Source of the DNA: Amycolatopsis solani
GTDB taxonomy: Bacteria; Actinomycetota; Actinomycetes; Mycobacteriales; Pseudonocardiaceae
Length of the DNA stretch: 64,000 bases
NCBI RefSeq assembly: GCF_033441515.1
Contig: NZ_JAWQJT010000003.1
Span: 2,356,001-2,420,000 of the forward strand
Direction of reading: 5' to 3'
The position numbers were made by a program, and so were the translations under genes. This document shows, piece by piece, positions 25,086 to 33,494 of the stretch (position 1 is its first letter; each line of letters starts with the position of its first letter). The notes beneath the pieces were generated by a model that saw only the letters and a list, made by a program, of their open reading frames with translations, ran no database searches and had not been told where the DNA came from.

Positions 25086-28000
25086 GTGGCACGCCGCAAA
25101 GGCCCCACCACCAAGGTCGACCCCAGCGCGTTCGACTCCGCCGGCGCGAACGTCTTCGACAACTCGCTGAAGACGGAGATCGAGGACTCGTACCTGGAGT
25201 ACGCGTATTCGGTCATCCACTCCCGCGCCCTGCCGGACGCCCGCGACGGGTTGAAGCCGGTCCACCGCCGCATCCTGTACTCGATGAACGAGAACGGCTA
25301 CCGCCCGACGCACGCATACGTGAAGTCGTCGCGCGTGGTCGGCGACGTCATGGGCAAGTACCATCCGCACGGCGACGTCGCGATCTACGACGCGATGGTC
25401 CGGCTGGCCCAGGACTTCTCCCTGAACGTGCCCTTGATCGACGGGCACGGCAACTTCGGTTCGCCCGACGACGGCCCGGCCGCTTCGCGGTACTGCGTGA
25501 CCGGTGACACCCGGATCCGGCTCGCCGACGGCTCCAGCCCGCGCATCGCCGACGTCGTGAACCTGCCGGCGGACTCGGAAGCCGACGCCGACTTCGAGGT
25601 CCTGGACAAGGACGGCAAGGCCGTCCAGGTCGACAAGGTCTTCAACTCCGGTGTCCACCCCACGGTCCGGATCACCACGAAGTCCGGCTTTTCGCTCCGG
25701 GGCAGTGAGAACCACCCGGTCCTGTGCCTCGAAGCGCCGATGGGCGTGCCGATGTTCCAGTGGAAGCAGCTGGACGAGATCAAGCCGGGCACGATCGTGT
25801 GCGTCGCCCGGAACGCCTGGCAGAACGTGGTCCCGACCGCTCGGGAGTACGTGCTCGGCGTACTGGCCGGCGCCTGGGTGTCCGAAGGCTTCGCGAGCGA
25901 GACCCGCGCCGGGTTCAACAACACCGACGAGCACTTCTTCGGCGAGGTCCTGCACGCGTACGACCAGGTCGTCGGCGGGAAGCGTTACGTTTCGGAGCGG
26001 CAGACCCGGCAGGACCGCAAGCGGATCCACGAGCTCGACGTGCAGGAGTACGCCGGCGGCATGGACGCGTTCCGGGCGAGCCCGCTCGGCGAGTTCCTCG
26101 GGCGCAAAGCGGCCGACAAGGTCGTCCCCGAGTTCGTCTGGAACGGCGGGCCGGGAGTCAAGCGGGCCTTCCTGATGGCGGCGTTCGAGGGCGACGGCGG
26201 GTGCCGGACGGCCAAGGACGGCTTCACCGTCCAGTACTCGAGCTACAGCGAACAGCTCGCGTCCGGTCTGCAGGAGCTGCTCGCGGAGTTCGGCGTCACG
26301 GCCACCCACCGGCGCTACACCCGGGCCAGCGGGTCGGTCGAGCACCGGCTGGTCGTGTCGGGGCTGCGCAACGTCCGCGCGTTCGCCGAGCGGGTCGGCT
26401 TCCTCAAGACCAAGCAGGCCAAGCTGCAGGAACTCGTCCAGCACTCGGTCCTCCGCCCGCACCGGCTCAGCTCGGACCACGTCCCCTTCGTGGCCGACTA
26501 CGTCCGCGGCGCGCTCGACTTCGATCGCCGGGGCAGCGGGCGCAAGTGGCTCACCAAGCACAACTTCGACCGGGTCGAGCGGTGGGAGACCGAACGGCTC
26601 CGGATCATCGACCGGATCAAGGACACCGAGGTCCTGGCCACGATCCTGCCCATCATGGATTCCGGCTACCGGTTCGAAGAGGTCACCGAGGCCGTCGAAA
26701 CCGCTCCGGCGGAGGTCTACTCCGTGCGCGTGACGACGGAGGACCACTCCTTCCTCGCCGGCGGGTTCGTCAACCACAACACCGAAGCGCGGATGTCACC
26801 CGAGGCGATGCAGCTCGTCGGTGAACTCGGCGAAGAGACCGTCGACTTCCGGCCCAACTACGACGGTTCGCTGCAGGAGCCGTCCGTGCTGCCCGCCGCG
26901 TTCCCCAACCTCCTGGTCAACGGCACGTCCGGGATCGCGGTCGGCATGGCGACCAACATGATCCCGCACAACCTCGGCGAGGTCATCGCGGCGGCGCGCT
27001 GGCTGATCACGCACCCGGCCGCCACGCTCGACAAGCTGATGGAGTTCGTGCCGGGCCCGGACCTCCCCACCGGCGGCAGCCTGCTCGGCCTCGACGAAGT
27101 CCGCCGCGCGTACGAGACCGGGCGCGGGGTCGTCCGGATGCGGGCGAACTGCGAGACCGGGCCGCTGGAAGGCAGCCGCGGGCGGCAGGCGATCACCGTC
27201 ACCGAACTGCCGTACGGCGTCGGGCCGGAGAAGGTGATCGAGAAGATCACCGACGAGGTCAACAAGTCCAAGCGGCTCACCGGCATCGCCGACGTCAAGG
27301 ACCTCACCGACCGCGAGAACGGCACGCGGCTGGTCATCGAGTGCAAGGTCGGCGTCAACCCGCAGGCCCTGCTGGCGGACCTGTACCGGCTGACGCCGCT
27401 GGAGCAGTCGTTCGGCATCAACAACCTGGTGCTCGTCGACGGCCAGCCGCAGACGCTGGGCCTGAAGGAGCTGCTGGAAGTCTTCCTGCGGCACCGCTAC
27501 GACGTCGTCACGCGGCGCACGAAGTACCGCCGCCGCAAGCGCGAAGAGCGGCTGCACCTGGTCGAGGGCCTGCTGGTCGCCCTGCTGAACATCGACAAGG
27601 TGATCCGGCTCATCCGCGAAAGCGAGAACGCCGCGGCCGCGAAGGACGGCCTGATGCAGCGGTTCAAGCTGTCGGAGATCCAGGCGACGTACATCCTCGA
27701 CACGCCGCTGCGCCGCCTCACCAAGTACGACCGCCTCGAGCTGGAGTCCGAGCAGGACCAGCTGCGCGAGGAGATCGCGGAGCTGAGCAAGATCCTCGAC
27801 GACGAGTCGGTGCTGAAGAAGCTCGTCTCGGCGGAGCTGGCGAAGATCGCGAAGGACTTCCCGACCGAGCGCCGCACGGCCCTGATCGACGGCGACCTGA
27901 AGGAGGTGCTGGCCGCGTCGAAGCCTTCGGGCCCGCTGGAGGTCGCGGACGACCCGTGCCAGGTCATCCTGTCGGCGACCGGCCTGGTGGCCCGTACGGC

Positions 28001-28856
28001 GGCCGAGTCGGAGGAAGCGACGGAGACGCGTCGCCGCAACGGCCGCGTGAAGCACGACGCGGTCTCGGCGGTGGTCCACACCACGGCCCGCGGCCAGGTC
28101 CTGCTGGTCACCAGCCGCGGCCGCGCGTTCAAGACCGACGTGCTGCCGTTGCCGGTCCTCCCGGAACAGGCGGGCACGGTCTCCCTGCGCGGCGGCATGG
28201 CGGCCCGCGAGCTGGTCCCGCTGGAGAAGGGCGAGACGGTCATCGGCATCGCTCCCCTCGGCGACCAGGCAGCCGGCTCCCCCGGCCTCGCACTGGGCAC
28301 CCGGGCGGGCGTGGTCAAGATCTGCTCCCCGGAGTGGCCGGTCCGCTCCGACGAGTTCGAGGTCATCTCCCTGAAGGACGGCGACGAGGTCGTCGGCGCG
28401 ACCTGGCTGAAGGACGGCACGGAGACGCTGGCGTTCGTGTCCTCGGAGGCCTCCCTGCTGAAGTACGCGGCCTCCCTGGTCCGCCCCCAGGGCCTGAAGG
28501 GCGGTGGCATGGCAGGCATGAACGTCGGCTCAGGCTCAGTGGTGTTCTTCGGCGCCATCCGCACGGACGACGACGAGCACGGCGAGCCCCTGGTGATCAC
28601 GGCGACGGGCCAGAGCGTGAAGGTCACCCCGTTCAGCGAGTACCCCCCGAAGGGCCGAGCCACGGGCGGCGTCCGAGCCCAGCGCTTCCTGAAGGGCGAA
28701 ACGGCCCTGCAGGTGGCTTGGATCGGCCCGCGCCCGGCAGGCGCGGCCAAGAACGGCGACCCGGTGGAACTCCCGGAGATCGACGTCCGCCGAGACGGCT
28801 CCGGCCACGCCCACCCGGGCCCGGACGTGGTGGGTCACCTGATCGAACGAAGCTGA
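25086..28856 (+). CDS. parC: DNA topoisomerase IV subunit A interrupted in frame by an intein
   Basis: Breakage-reunion subunit of topoisomerase IV, encoded as a 1256-residue precursor. Residues 1-136 are the start of the ParC winged-helix domain ([35 protein letters not shown]). Residue 136 is the catalytic Tyr; residues 137-565 are an intein; ParC resumes at Thr566 in TEARMS. The remaining ParC is about 827 residues, normal for the subunit, with the tower, coiled coil and six-bladed C-terminal wheel. At the Ser position of quinolone-sensitive enzymes (HGDS) there is Val. Without protein splicing the catalytic loop would be split, so activity depends on the intein. ATG has AGGAG 10 bases upstream. 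Confidence 0.93.
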   Translation: MARRKGPTTKVDPSAFDSAGANVFDNSLKTEIEDSYLEYAYSVIHSRALPDARDGLKPVHRRILYSMNENGYRPTHAYVKSSRVVGDVMGKYHPHGDVAIYDAMVRLAQDFSLNVPLIDGHGNFGSPDDGPAASRYCVTGDTRIRLADGSSPRIADVVNLPADSEADADFEVLDKDGKAVQVDKVFNSGVHPTVRITTKSGFSLRGSENHPVLCLEAPMGVPMFQWKQLDEIKPGTIVCVARNAWQNVVPTAREYVLGVLAGAWVSEGFASETRAGFNNTDEHFFGEVLHAYDQVVGGKRYVSERQTRQDRKRIHELDVQEYAGGMDAFRASPLGEFLGRKAADKVVPEFVWNGGPGVKRAFLMAAFEGDGGCRTAKDGFTVQYSSYSEQLASGLQELLAEFGVTATHRRYTRASGSVEHRLVVSGLRNVRAFAERVGFLKTKQAKLQELVQHSVLRPHRLSSDHVPFVADYVRGALDFDRRGSGRKWLTKHNFDRVERWETERLRIIDRIKDTEVLATILPIMDSGYRFEEVTEAVETAPAEVYSVRVTTEDHSFLAGGFVNHNTEARMSPEAMQLVGELGEETVDFRPNYDGSLQEPSVLPAAFPNLLVNGTSGIAVGMATNMIPHNLGEVIAAARWLITHPAATLDKLMEFVPGPDLPTGGSLLGLDEVRRAYETGRGVVRMRANCETGPLEGSRGRQAITVTELPYGVGPEKVIEKITDEVNKSKRLTGIADVKDLTDRENGTRLVIECKVGVNPQALLADLYRLTPLEQSFGINNLVLVDGQPQTLGLKELLEVFLRHRYDVVTRRTKYRRRKREERLHLVEGLLVALLNIDKVIRLIRESENAAAAKDGLMQRFKLSEIQATYILDTPLRRLTKYDRLELESEQDQLREEIAELSKILDDESVLKKLVSAELAKIAKDFPTERRTALIDGDLKEVLAASKPSGPLEVADDPCQVILSATGLVARTAAESEEATETRRRNGRVKHDAVSAVVHTTARGQVLLVTSRGRAFKTDVLPLPVLPEQAGTVSLRGGMAARELVPLEKGETVIGIAPLGDQAAGSPGLALGTRAGVVKICSPEWPVRSDEFEVISLKDGDEVVGATWLKDGTETLAFVSSEASLLKYAASLVRPQGLKGGGMAGMNVGSGSVVFFGAIRTDDDEHGEPLVITATGQSVKVTPFSEYPPKGRATGGVRAQRFLKGETALQVAWIGPRPAGAAKNGDPVELPEIDVRRDGSGHAHPGPDVVGHLIERS
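25494..26780 (+). other. Intein (429 residues) with LAGLIDADG homing endonuclease domain in parC
   Basis: The insertion begins with Cys ([15 protein letters not shown], block A) directly after the catalytic Tyr and ends FVNHN followed by Thr, the classic His-Asn terminus with a +1 Thr nucleophile. Block B reads GSENHP with Ser-x-x-His, and block F reads [17 protein letters not shown]. Between them lies a homing endonuclease domain with two LAGLIDADG motifs: [14 protein letters not shown], with the acid E267 of ParC numbering, and [13 protein letters not shown], with the acid D370. Both catalytic acids are present. The insertion site matches that of GyrA inteins known in mycobacteria, here in a ParC context. 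Confidence 0.92.
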
Positions 28857-28858
28857 CG

Positions 28859-28904
28859 CTCGTGAGTGTTTAGTCGGGTTCTAACCCGACTAAACACTCA
28901 CGAG
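28859..28904. repeat. Intergenic perfect hairpin, family A
   Basis: A perfect 22-bp inverted repeat (28859-28880 with 28883-28904) with a two-base CT centre begins 2 bases after the parC stop and ends 5 bases before the convergent acyl-CoA dehydrogenase stop. The arms contain GTGAGTG and AGTCGGGTT. A near copy is at 63185-63230. It probably serves as a bidirectional terminator; there is no T-tract. Confidence 0.85.
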
Positions 28905-28909
28905 CCCCG

Positions 28910-30091
28910 TCAGGCCAGCAGCGCCTTCGCGATGTGCGTCACCTGGATCTCGTTGCTCCCCGCGTAGATCATCAACGACTTCGCGTCCCGCGCCAGCTGT
29001 TCCACCCGGTACTCGGCCATGTACCCGTTCCCCCCGAACAACTGCACCGCCTCCATCGCCACCTCGGTCGCGGCCTCGGACGAGTACAGCTTCATCGCCG
29101 AAGCCTCCGCCAGCGACGGGCGCTTGCCCGCCCGTAGCTGGGCGACAGTCTGGAACACCATGTTCTGGACGTTGACCCGCGCCACCTCCATCTTCGCCAG
29201 CTTCAGCTGGATCAGCTGGAACCGCCCGATCTCCTGGCCCCACAGCGTGCGCGATTTGGCGTACGAGACACACAGCCGCCGGCACTCGTTGATGATCCCC
29301 AGCGACAGCGCCGCCACGCCGACGCGCTCGGCCACGAAACTCTCCCGGGCGCTCTCCGAACCCGACGTCGACAGCAGCCGGTCCGCGCCCAGGCGGACGT
29401 CGGAGAAGAACAGCTCGCCCGTCGGGGACGACATCATGCCCATCTTCTTGAACGGCTTGCCCTGCACGAATCCCGGCATCCCGCGGTCCAGAACGAACGT
29501 CAGCACCGGCCGGTCGCGGGACGGCGAGCCGTCGTCCAGCTTCGCGTACACCACCACCGTGTCCGCGTGAGGACCGTTGGTGATGAACGTCTTGCGCCCG
29601 TTCAGCACGTACTCGTCGCCGTCACGCCGGACCGTGGTCTGCATGCCGCCGAACGCGTCCGAGCCCGAGTCCGGTTCCGTGATCGCCCACGCGCCGATCT
29701 TTTCGAACGTCGCCAGCCCCGGCAGCCAGCGTTCCTTCTGCTCCCGCGAGCCCTTCGACAGGATCGTCGCCGCGGCCAAGCCCAGCGAGACACCCAGCGA
29801 AGCCACGATCCCGAGGCTCACCCCGGCCAGCTCGCTGATCGCGATCAGCGCCAGGGTCTCCTGCCCGCCCAGTGACGGCGAGGCACCGGAAGAAGACGAA
29901 GGGGACAGCAGCCGGGAAACCGCTTCCGCCGCCATGACGTCCAGCCCGAACGCCGCGAACAGCTTCCGGATGATGTCGTACGGCGGCAGCGAACCGCTTT
30001 CCAGCTCGTCCAGGTGCGGCCGGATCTCCTTCGCGATGAAGTCCCGGATCGAGTCCCGGACCAGCAGGTCCGTCTCCGACCACTCGATCAC
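28910..30091 (-). CDS. Acyl-CoA dehydrogenase
   Basis: FAD-dependent desaturase of acyl-CoA thioesters, 393 residues, last gene of the beta-oxidation-like operon. The FAD and substrate motifs are present (GAWAITEPDSGSDAFGG, RKTFITNGPHAD, RDAKSLMIYAGSNEIQ). The catalytic Glu normally found in IYEGT is Ala here (IYAGS). A Glu in FVAERVGVAAL aligns with the alternate base of isovaleryl- and long-chain-type enzymes, so the base has probably moved. GTG start overlaps the SDR gene (GTGA). Confidence 0.88.
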   Translation of the reverse strand: MIEWSETDLLVRDSIRDFIAKEIRPHLDELESGSLPPYDIIRKLFAAFGLDVMAAEAVSRLLSPSSSSGASPSLGGQETLALIAISELAGVSLGIVASLGVSLGLAAATILSKGSREQKERWLPGLATFEKIGAWAITEPDSGSDAFGGMQTTVRRDGDEYVLNGRKTFITNGPHADTVVVYAKLDDGSPSRDRPVLTFVLDRGMPGFVQGKPFKKMGMMSSPTGELFFSDVRLGADRLLSTSGSESARESFVAERVGVAALSLGIINECRRLCVSYAKSRTLWGQEIGRFQLIQLKLAKMEVARVNVQNMVFQTVAQLRAGKRPSLAEASAMKLYSSEAATEVAMEAVQLFGGNGYMAEYRVEQLARDAKSLMIYAGSNEIQVTHIAKALLA

Positions 30092-30924
30092 GGCAGCCTC
30101 GCCGCGATGTCGCCGATCTCCCACGGGCCGTCCGTTTCGATCACCTTGACGTCGTGCCAGCCCGCCAGTTCCGAGATCGCGCCGCCCTGTACCGCGAACA
30201 CCTTTCCCGTCACCGGGCACTTCTCCGAGGCCAGGTAAGCCACCAGTGGCGAGATGTTCGCCGGCGAGAACGCGTCGAACTCGCCCTCCTCGACGGGAGC
30301 CGCGAAGATCGCCCCCATACCCGGGGTCGCCAGCGTCAAGCGCGTCCGGGCGATCGGGGCGATCGCGTTCACCCGCACCCCGTAACGCTCCAATTCGGCC
30401 GCCGCCACCAACGTCATCGCCGCGATGCCCGCCTTCGCCGCGCCGTAGTTCACCTGGCCCGGGTTCGGCAGCGTCGTTCCCGATGCCGATGCCGTGTTGA
30501 TCACCGAGGCCGCCACCGGCGAGCCCGCCTTCGACGCCGACTTCCAGTACGCCGCCGCGTGGTGCAGCACCGCCGCGTGGCCCTTCAGGTGGACCGCGAT
30601 CACTTCGTCCCACTGCTTTTCCGTCATGCTCGCGACGAACGCGTCGCGCAGGATGCCCGCGTTGTTGACCACCACGTCCAGGCGGCCGAACTCCGCCACC
30701 GCCTGCTCGACCAGCTCCGCGGCGCCCCGCCAGGACGCCACGTCCGACGTGTTCGCCACCGCCGAGCCACCCTGCTCGCGGATCTCCGAGACCACCGAAG
30801 GGTCCGGATCGACGTCGTTCACGACCACGGAAGCACCCTCGCGCGCGAACAGCAGCGCGTGGGAGCGCCCGATGCCCCGCCCCGCGCCGGTGATCAGCGC
30901 GACGCGCCCGTCCAGTGCGCCCAT
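30088..30924 (-). CDS. Short-chain dehydrogenase/reductase, 3-hydroxyacyl-CoA dehydrogenase-like
   Basis: NAD(P)-dependent oxidoreductase of 278 residues. The nucleotide loop is TGAGRGIGRSHA, the NNAG motif is VVNNAGILRD, the catalytic residues are SxnYxxxK in TASASGTTLPNPGQVNYGAAK. The N-terminal sequence resembles the dehydrogenase part of peroxisomal multifunctional enzyme type 2 (HSD17B4). In an operon with a MaoC hydratase and a thiolase it most likely oxidises a 3-hydroxyacyl-CoA. ATG start shares one base with the preceding MaoC stop (TGATG). Confidence 0.87.
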   Translation of the reverse strand: MGALDGRVALITGAGRGIGRSHALLFAREGASVVVNDVDPDPSVVSEIREQGGSAVANTSDVASWRGAAELVEQAVAEFGRLDVVVNNAGILRDAFVASMTEKQWDEVIAVHLKGHAAVLHHAAAYWKSASKAGSPVAASVINTASASGTTLPNPGQVNYGAAKAGIAAMTLVAAAELERYGVRVNAIAPIARTRLTLATPGMGAIFAAPVEEGEFDAFSPANISPLVAYLASEKCPVTGKVFAVQGGAISELAGWHDVKVIETDGPWEIGDIAARLP

Positions 30925-31757
30925 CAGTTCTCTCCGATCTCGGCGAGGCCGTCCTTGAGCACCACGGTGTCCCCCACGGTGGTTTCGAAAGCGAAAGTGC
31001 CGGGGCCGGCCGCCCAGATGGCCGTCGACAGGTCCTGACCCGGCAGCACCGGCGCGGCGAAGCGGACGGCGAGGCGGCGCAGCCGGCCCGCCGGAGCCAC
31101 CTCGGTCAGCACGGCCCACGACGTGAACGCCATCGTGCACAGCCCGTGCGCGATGATTCCCGGCAACCCCGCCGAGCGGGCCACCTCCTCGTCGAGGTGG
31201 ATCGGCATCGGGTCGCCGGCGGCCGGGCCGTAGCGGTACGTCTGGTCGTCGTCGACGTGCTGGACGACCTTCGCGACCGGAGCCGAAGCACGCAGCGCGT
31301 CGTTGAACCGGTGCGACGGCCCGAGCGTGCCGCGCTGCTCCCCGGTGTCGAAGCCGCGCACGAAAAACGTCACGTACTGCTCGTTCACCAAGGCACCGGC
31401 GGCCGTGCGGCATTCGAGGTAGACCGTCGCCCGGGTGCCCTTCGGCAGTCCCTCGTACCCGGTCATCTTGGCGCGCGACACCAGCGCGTCACCGGGGCGG
31501 ATCGGGCGGTGGAAGCGGAAGTCCTGCTCGCCGTGCAGCACCTTCCCGAACAGCGACGGCGGCACGACCTCCAGCGCCGGTTCCAGCAGCGACTGGAACA
31601 CCGGCACGATCGCGAACACCGGGCTCGCGACGTCACCCGCGCGGTGGGCCGGGATCGGGTCGTTCGTCGCCGCCGCGTACTCGGCGAGCCGCTCGCGCGT
31701 GACGTCGAAGGACACCGGCGACGTCCACTTGTCGAGCCCGGCCGGATCGAACTTCAC
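30924..31757 (-). CDS. MaoC-like dehydratase (double hot dog)
   Basis: Predicted (R)-specific enoyl-CoA hydratase of 277 residues made of two hot-dog halves. The catalytic hydratase motif is in the C-terminal half: MPIHLDEEVARSAGLPGIIAHGLCTMAF, with Asp and His. The N-terminal half has DPIPAHRAGDVASPVFA and lacks catalytic residues, as in related eukaryotic and actinobacterial proteins. The GTG start at 31757 overlaps the SRPBCC stop (GTGA). Step: hydration of 2-enoyl-CoA to 3-hydroxyacyl-CoA between the acyl-CoA dehydrogenase and the SDR. Confidence 0.85.
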   Translation of the reverse strand: MKFDPAGLDKWTSPVSFDVTRERLAEYAAATNDPIPAHRAGDVASPVFAIVPVFQSLLEPALEVVPPSLFGKVLHGEQDFRFHRPIRPGDALVSRAKMTGYEGLPKGTRATVYLECRTAAGALVNEQYVTFFVRGFDTGEQRGTLGPSHRFNDALRASAPVAKVVQHVDDDQTYRYGPAAGDPMPIHLDEEVARSAGLPGIIAHGLCTMAFTSWAVLTEVAPAGRLRRLAVRFAAPVLPGQDLSTAIWAAGPGTFAFETTVGDTVVLKDGLAEIGEN

Positions 31758-32185
31758 GCGACCAGCGCCTTGAACTTCTCGAGGGACTCGTCGAGGTTCT
31801 TCTTGCCGTCCTTCTCCACGGCCTTGCCGAGCGCACCGACGATCATCGCGCCGGTGAACTCGGCGTCGATGGTCGCCGCCGAGCCGGATCCGGCCGCCGC
31901 CACGGAAAGCGAGAAGCTGATCTTCACCCCGGCCATGCCGGTTCCCGAAATGACCAGCTTGTGCGGGGCGTCGTACTCGTCGACGGTCCAGGTGATCGTG
32001 TTCGCCATGCCGAGCATGGTGACCACTTCGGACACTTGCGAGCCCTGCGAGAACTCGGCGGGAACCTCCCCCTTCCACTTGGTGTGGATGGTCAGCCACT
32101 TCTCGAAGTTGTTCGGGTTCGAGAACTCCGCCCACACCGTTTCCGGCGCCGCGGGCAGTTCGGCGGTCGCGCTGATCCGGCCCAT
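31754..32185 (-). CDS. SRPBCC family protein (polyketide cyclase/START-like)
   Basis: Ligand-binding fold of 143 residues: MGRISATAELPAAPETVWAEFSNPNNFEKWL at the start and GALGKAVEKDGKKNLDESLEKFKALV at the end. It lies 8 bases after the thiolase gene and overlaps the MaoC gene. It may bind or shuttle the acyl substrate of the surrounding enzymes; no catalytic residues are evident. Confidence 0.82.
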   Translation of the reverse strand: MGRISATAELPAAPETVWAEFSNPNNFEKWLTIHTKWKGEVPAEFSQGSQVSEVVTMLGMANTITWTVDEYDAPHKLVISGTGMAGVKISFSLSVAAAGSGSAATIDAEFTGAMIVGALGKAVEKDGKKNLDESLEKFKALVA

Positions 32186-32193
32186 GGTTTCTC

Positions 32194-33378
32194 CTAAGCT
32201 CGCTGGTAGGCGGTGACGACGGCAGCGCCACCGAGTCCGATGTTGTGCTGCAGAGCGGCTCGCACGTCCGGCACCTGGCGCTGTTCCGCGTCGCCGCGCA
32301 GCTGCCAGGTGAGTTCGGCGCACTGGGCGAGCCCGGTGGCGCCGAGCGGGTGGCCTTTCGAGATCAGCCCGCCGGACGGGTTGACGACCCAGCGCCCGCC
32401 GTACGTCGTGTCGCCGGCGTCGACCAGGTGCCCGCCCTCGCCCTCTCCGCAGAGCCCGAGTGCTTCGTACGTCAGCAGTTCGTTGGCGGAGAAGCAGTCG
32501 TGCAGCTCGACGACCTGGAAGTCCGCGGGCCCGAGCCCGCTCTGGTCGTAGACGCTGAGCGCGGCCTGCCGGGTCATGTCGTAGCCGACGATGTTCTTCG
32601 CGCTGCCGTCGAAGGTGCTGCGGAAGTCGGTGGTCAGCGCCTGCCCGGTGATCTCGACCGCCCGGCCCGCGAGATCGTGTTCCTCCACAAAGGACTCACC
32701 GGCCAGGATCGCCGCGCCGGAGCCGTCCGACGTCGGCGAGCACTGCAGCTTGGTCAGCGGGTCGTAGATCATCCGCGACGCCAGGATGTCGTCGAGCGAG
32801 TAGACGTCTTGGAACTGCGCGTACGGGTTGTTCACCGAGTGCCGGTGGTTCTTCTCGCCGATCTTCGCGAAGTGCTCGGCGGTGGTGCCGTACTTCGCCA
32901 TGTGCTCCCGGCCGGCGGCGCCGAACATCCACGGCGCAGGAGGGAACAGCACCTCGGAGATCTCGGCGAGCGCCTGGAGGTGGTTACCCAGTGGCTGTTC
33001 GCGGTCGTCGTAGGTCGACGCGAGCGAGCCCGGCTTCATCTTCTCGAAGCCGAGCGCCAGCACGCAGTCCGCGCGGCCGCCGCGGATCGCCTCCGCGGCG
33101 AGGTACAGCGCGGTCGAGCCGGTGGAGCAGTTGTTGTTGACGTTGACCACGGGGATTCCGGTCATCCCCAGCTCGTAGACCGCGCGCTGCCCGGACGTCG
33201 ACTCGCCGTAGACGTACCCGACGTACGCCTGCTGGACGGCGTCGTAGCCGAGCCCGGCGTCCTCGAGCGCGCGAGTCCCGGACTCGCGCGCCATCTGCGG
33301 GTAGTCCCAGTCTTCGCGCCGCCCGGGTTTCTCGAACTTCGTCATCCCGACCCCGACGACGTACACCCTGTTCGCCAT
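32194..33378 (-). CDS. Lipid-transfer protein / SCP-x-type thiolase
   Basis: First gene of the operon, 394 residues of the thiolase-like lipid-transfer group. The nucleophile Cys is in [16 protein letters not shown] and the C-terminal acid/base motifs are [10 protein letters not shown] and [17 protein letters not shown]. Such proteins cleave beta-ketoacyl-CoA or act as acyl carriers, commonly in steroid side chain or branched-chain lipid breakdown in actinobacteria. Translation starts at ATG 33378 with no Shine-Dalgarno, and the promoter at 33385-33412 places the start of transcription close to the A of ATG. The cluster resembles a dedicated beta-oxidation unit; its lipid is unknown. Confidence 0.88.
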   Translation of the reverse strand: MANRVYVVGVGMTKFEKPGRREDWDYPQMARESGTRALEDAGLGYDAVQQAYVGYVYGESTSGQRAVYELGMTGIPVVNVNNNCSTGSTALYLAAEAIRGGRADCVLALGFEKMKPGSLASTYDDREQPLGNHLQALAEISEVLFPPAPWMFGAAGREHMAKYGTTAEHFAKIGEKNHRHSVNNPYAQFQDVYSLDDILASRMIYDPLTKLQCSPTSDGSGAAILAGESFVEEHDLAGRAVEITGQALTTDFRSTFDGSAKNIVGYDMTRQAALSVYDQSGLGPADFQVVELHDCFSANELLTYEALGLCGEGEGGHLVDAGDTTYGGRWVVNPSGGLISKGHPLGATGLAQCAELTWQLRGDAEQRQVPDVRAALQHNIGLGGAAVVTAYQRA

Positions 33379-33384
33379 GCAACA

Positions 33385-33412
33385 AACATACAGACCGGCA
33401 TGTATTTATCAA
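33385..33412 (-). promoter_or_regulatory. Predicted leaderless promoter overlapping a TetR-like operator
   Basis: On the minus strand TTGATA (33412-33407) and TATGTT (33390-33385) have 16 bases between, and the start would be 6 bases further, close to the ATG of the thiolase gene. The dyad ATACAGACCGGCATGTAT (33388-33405) overlaps the promoter; arms are ATACA and TGTAT, with a CCGG core. This suits a TetR-type repressor. The regulator gene is not nearby. Confidence 0.55.
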
Positions 33413-33427
33413 GACCAGAAGACGTCA

Positions 33428-33486
33428 CTTTCGTCATGAAAGCTGCGCTTTGCGGCGCAAAGCGGCACTTTCACGTGAAAGTGCCG
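33428..33486. repeat. Three consecutive hairpins, family C, at the GH1 3' end
   Basis: In order: CTTTC-gtcat-GAAAG (33428-33442), CGCTTTGC-ggc-GCAAAGCG (33446-33464), and a 24-bp perfect palindrome (33463-33486) with core ACTTTCACGTGAAAGT. They lie between the GH1 stop at 33495 and the thiolase promoter. All contain a CTTT/AAAG stem, suggesting repeated origin. They can terminate GH1 transcription. Confidence 0.75.
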
Positions 33487-33494
33487 CGAGGGGG

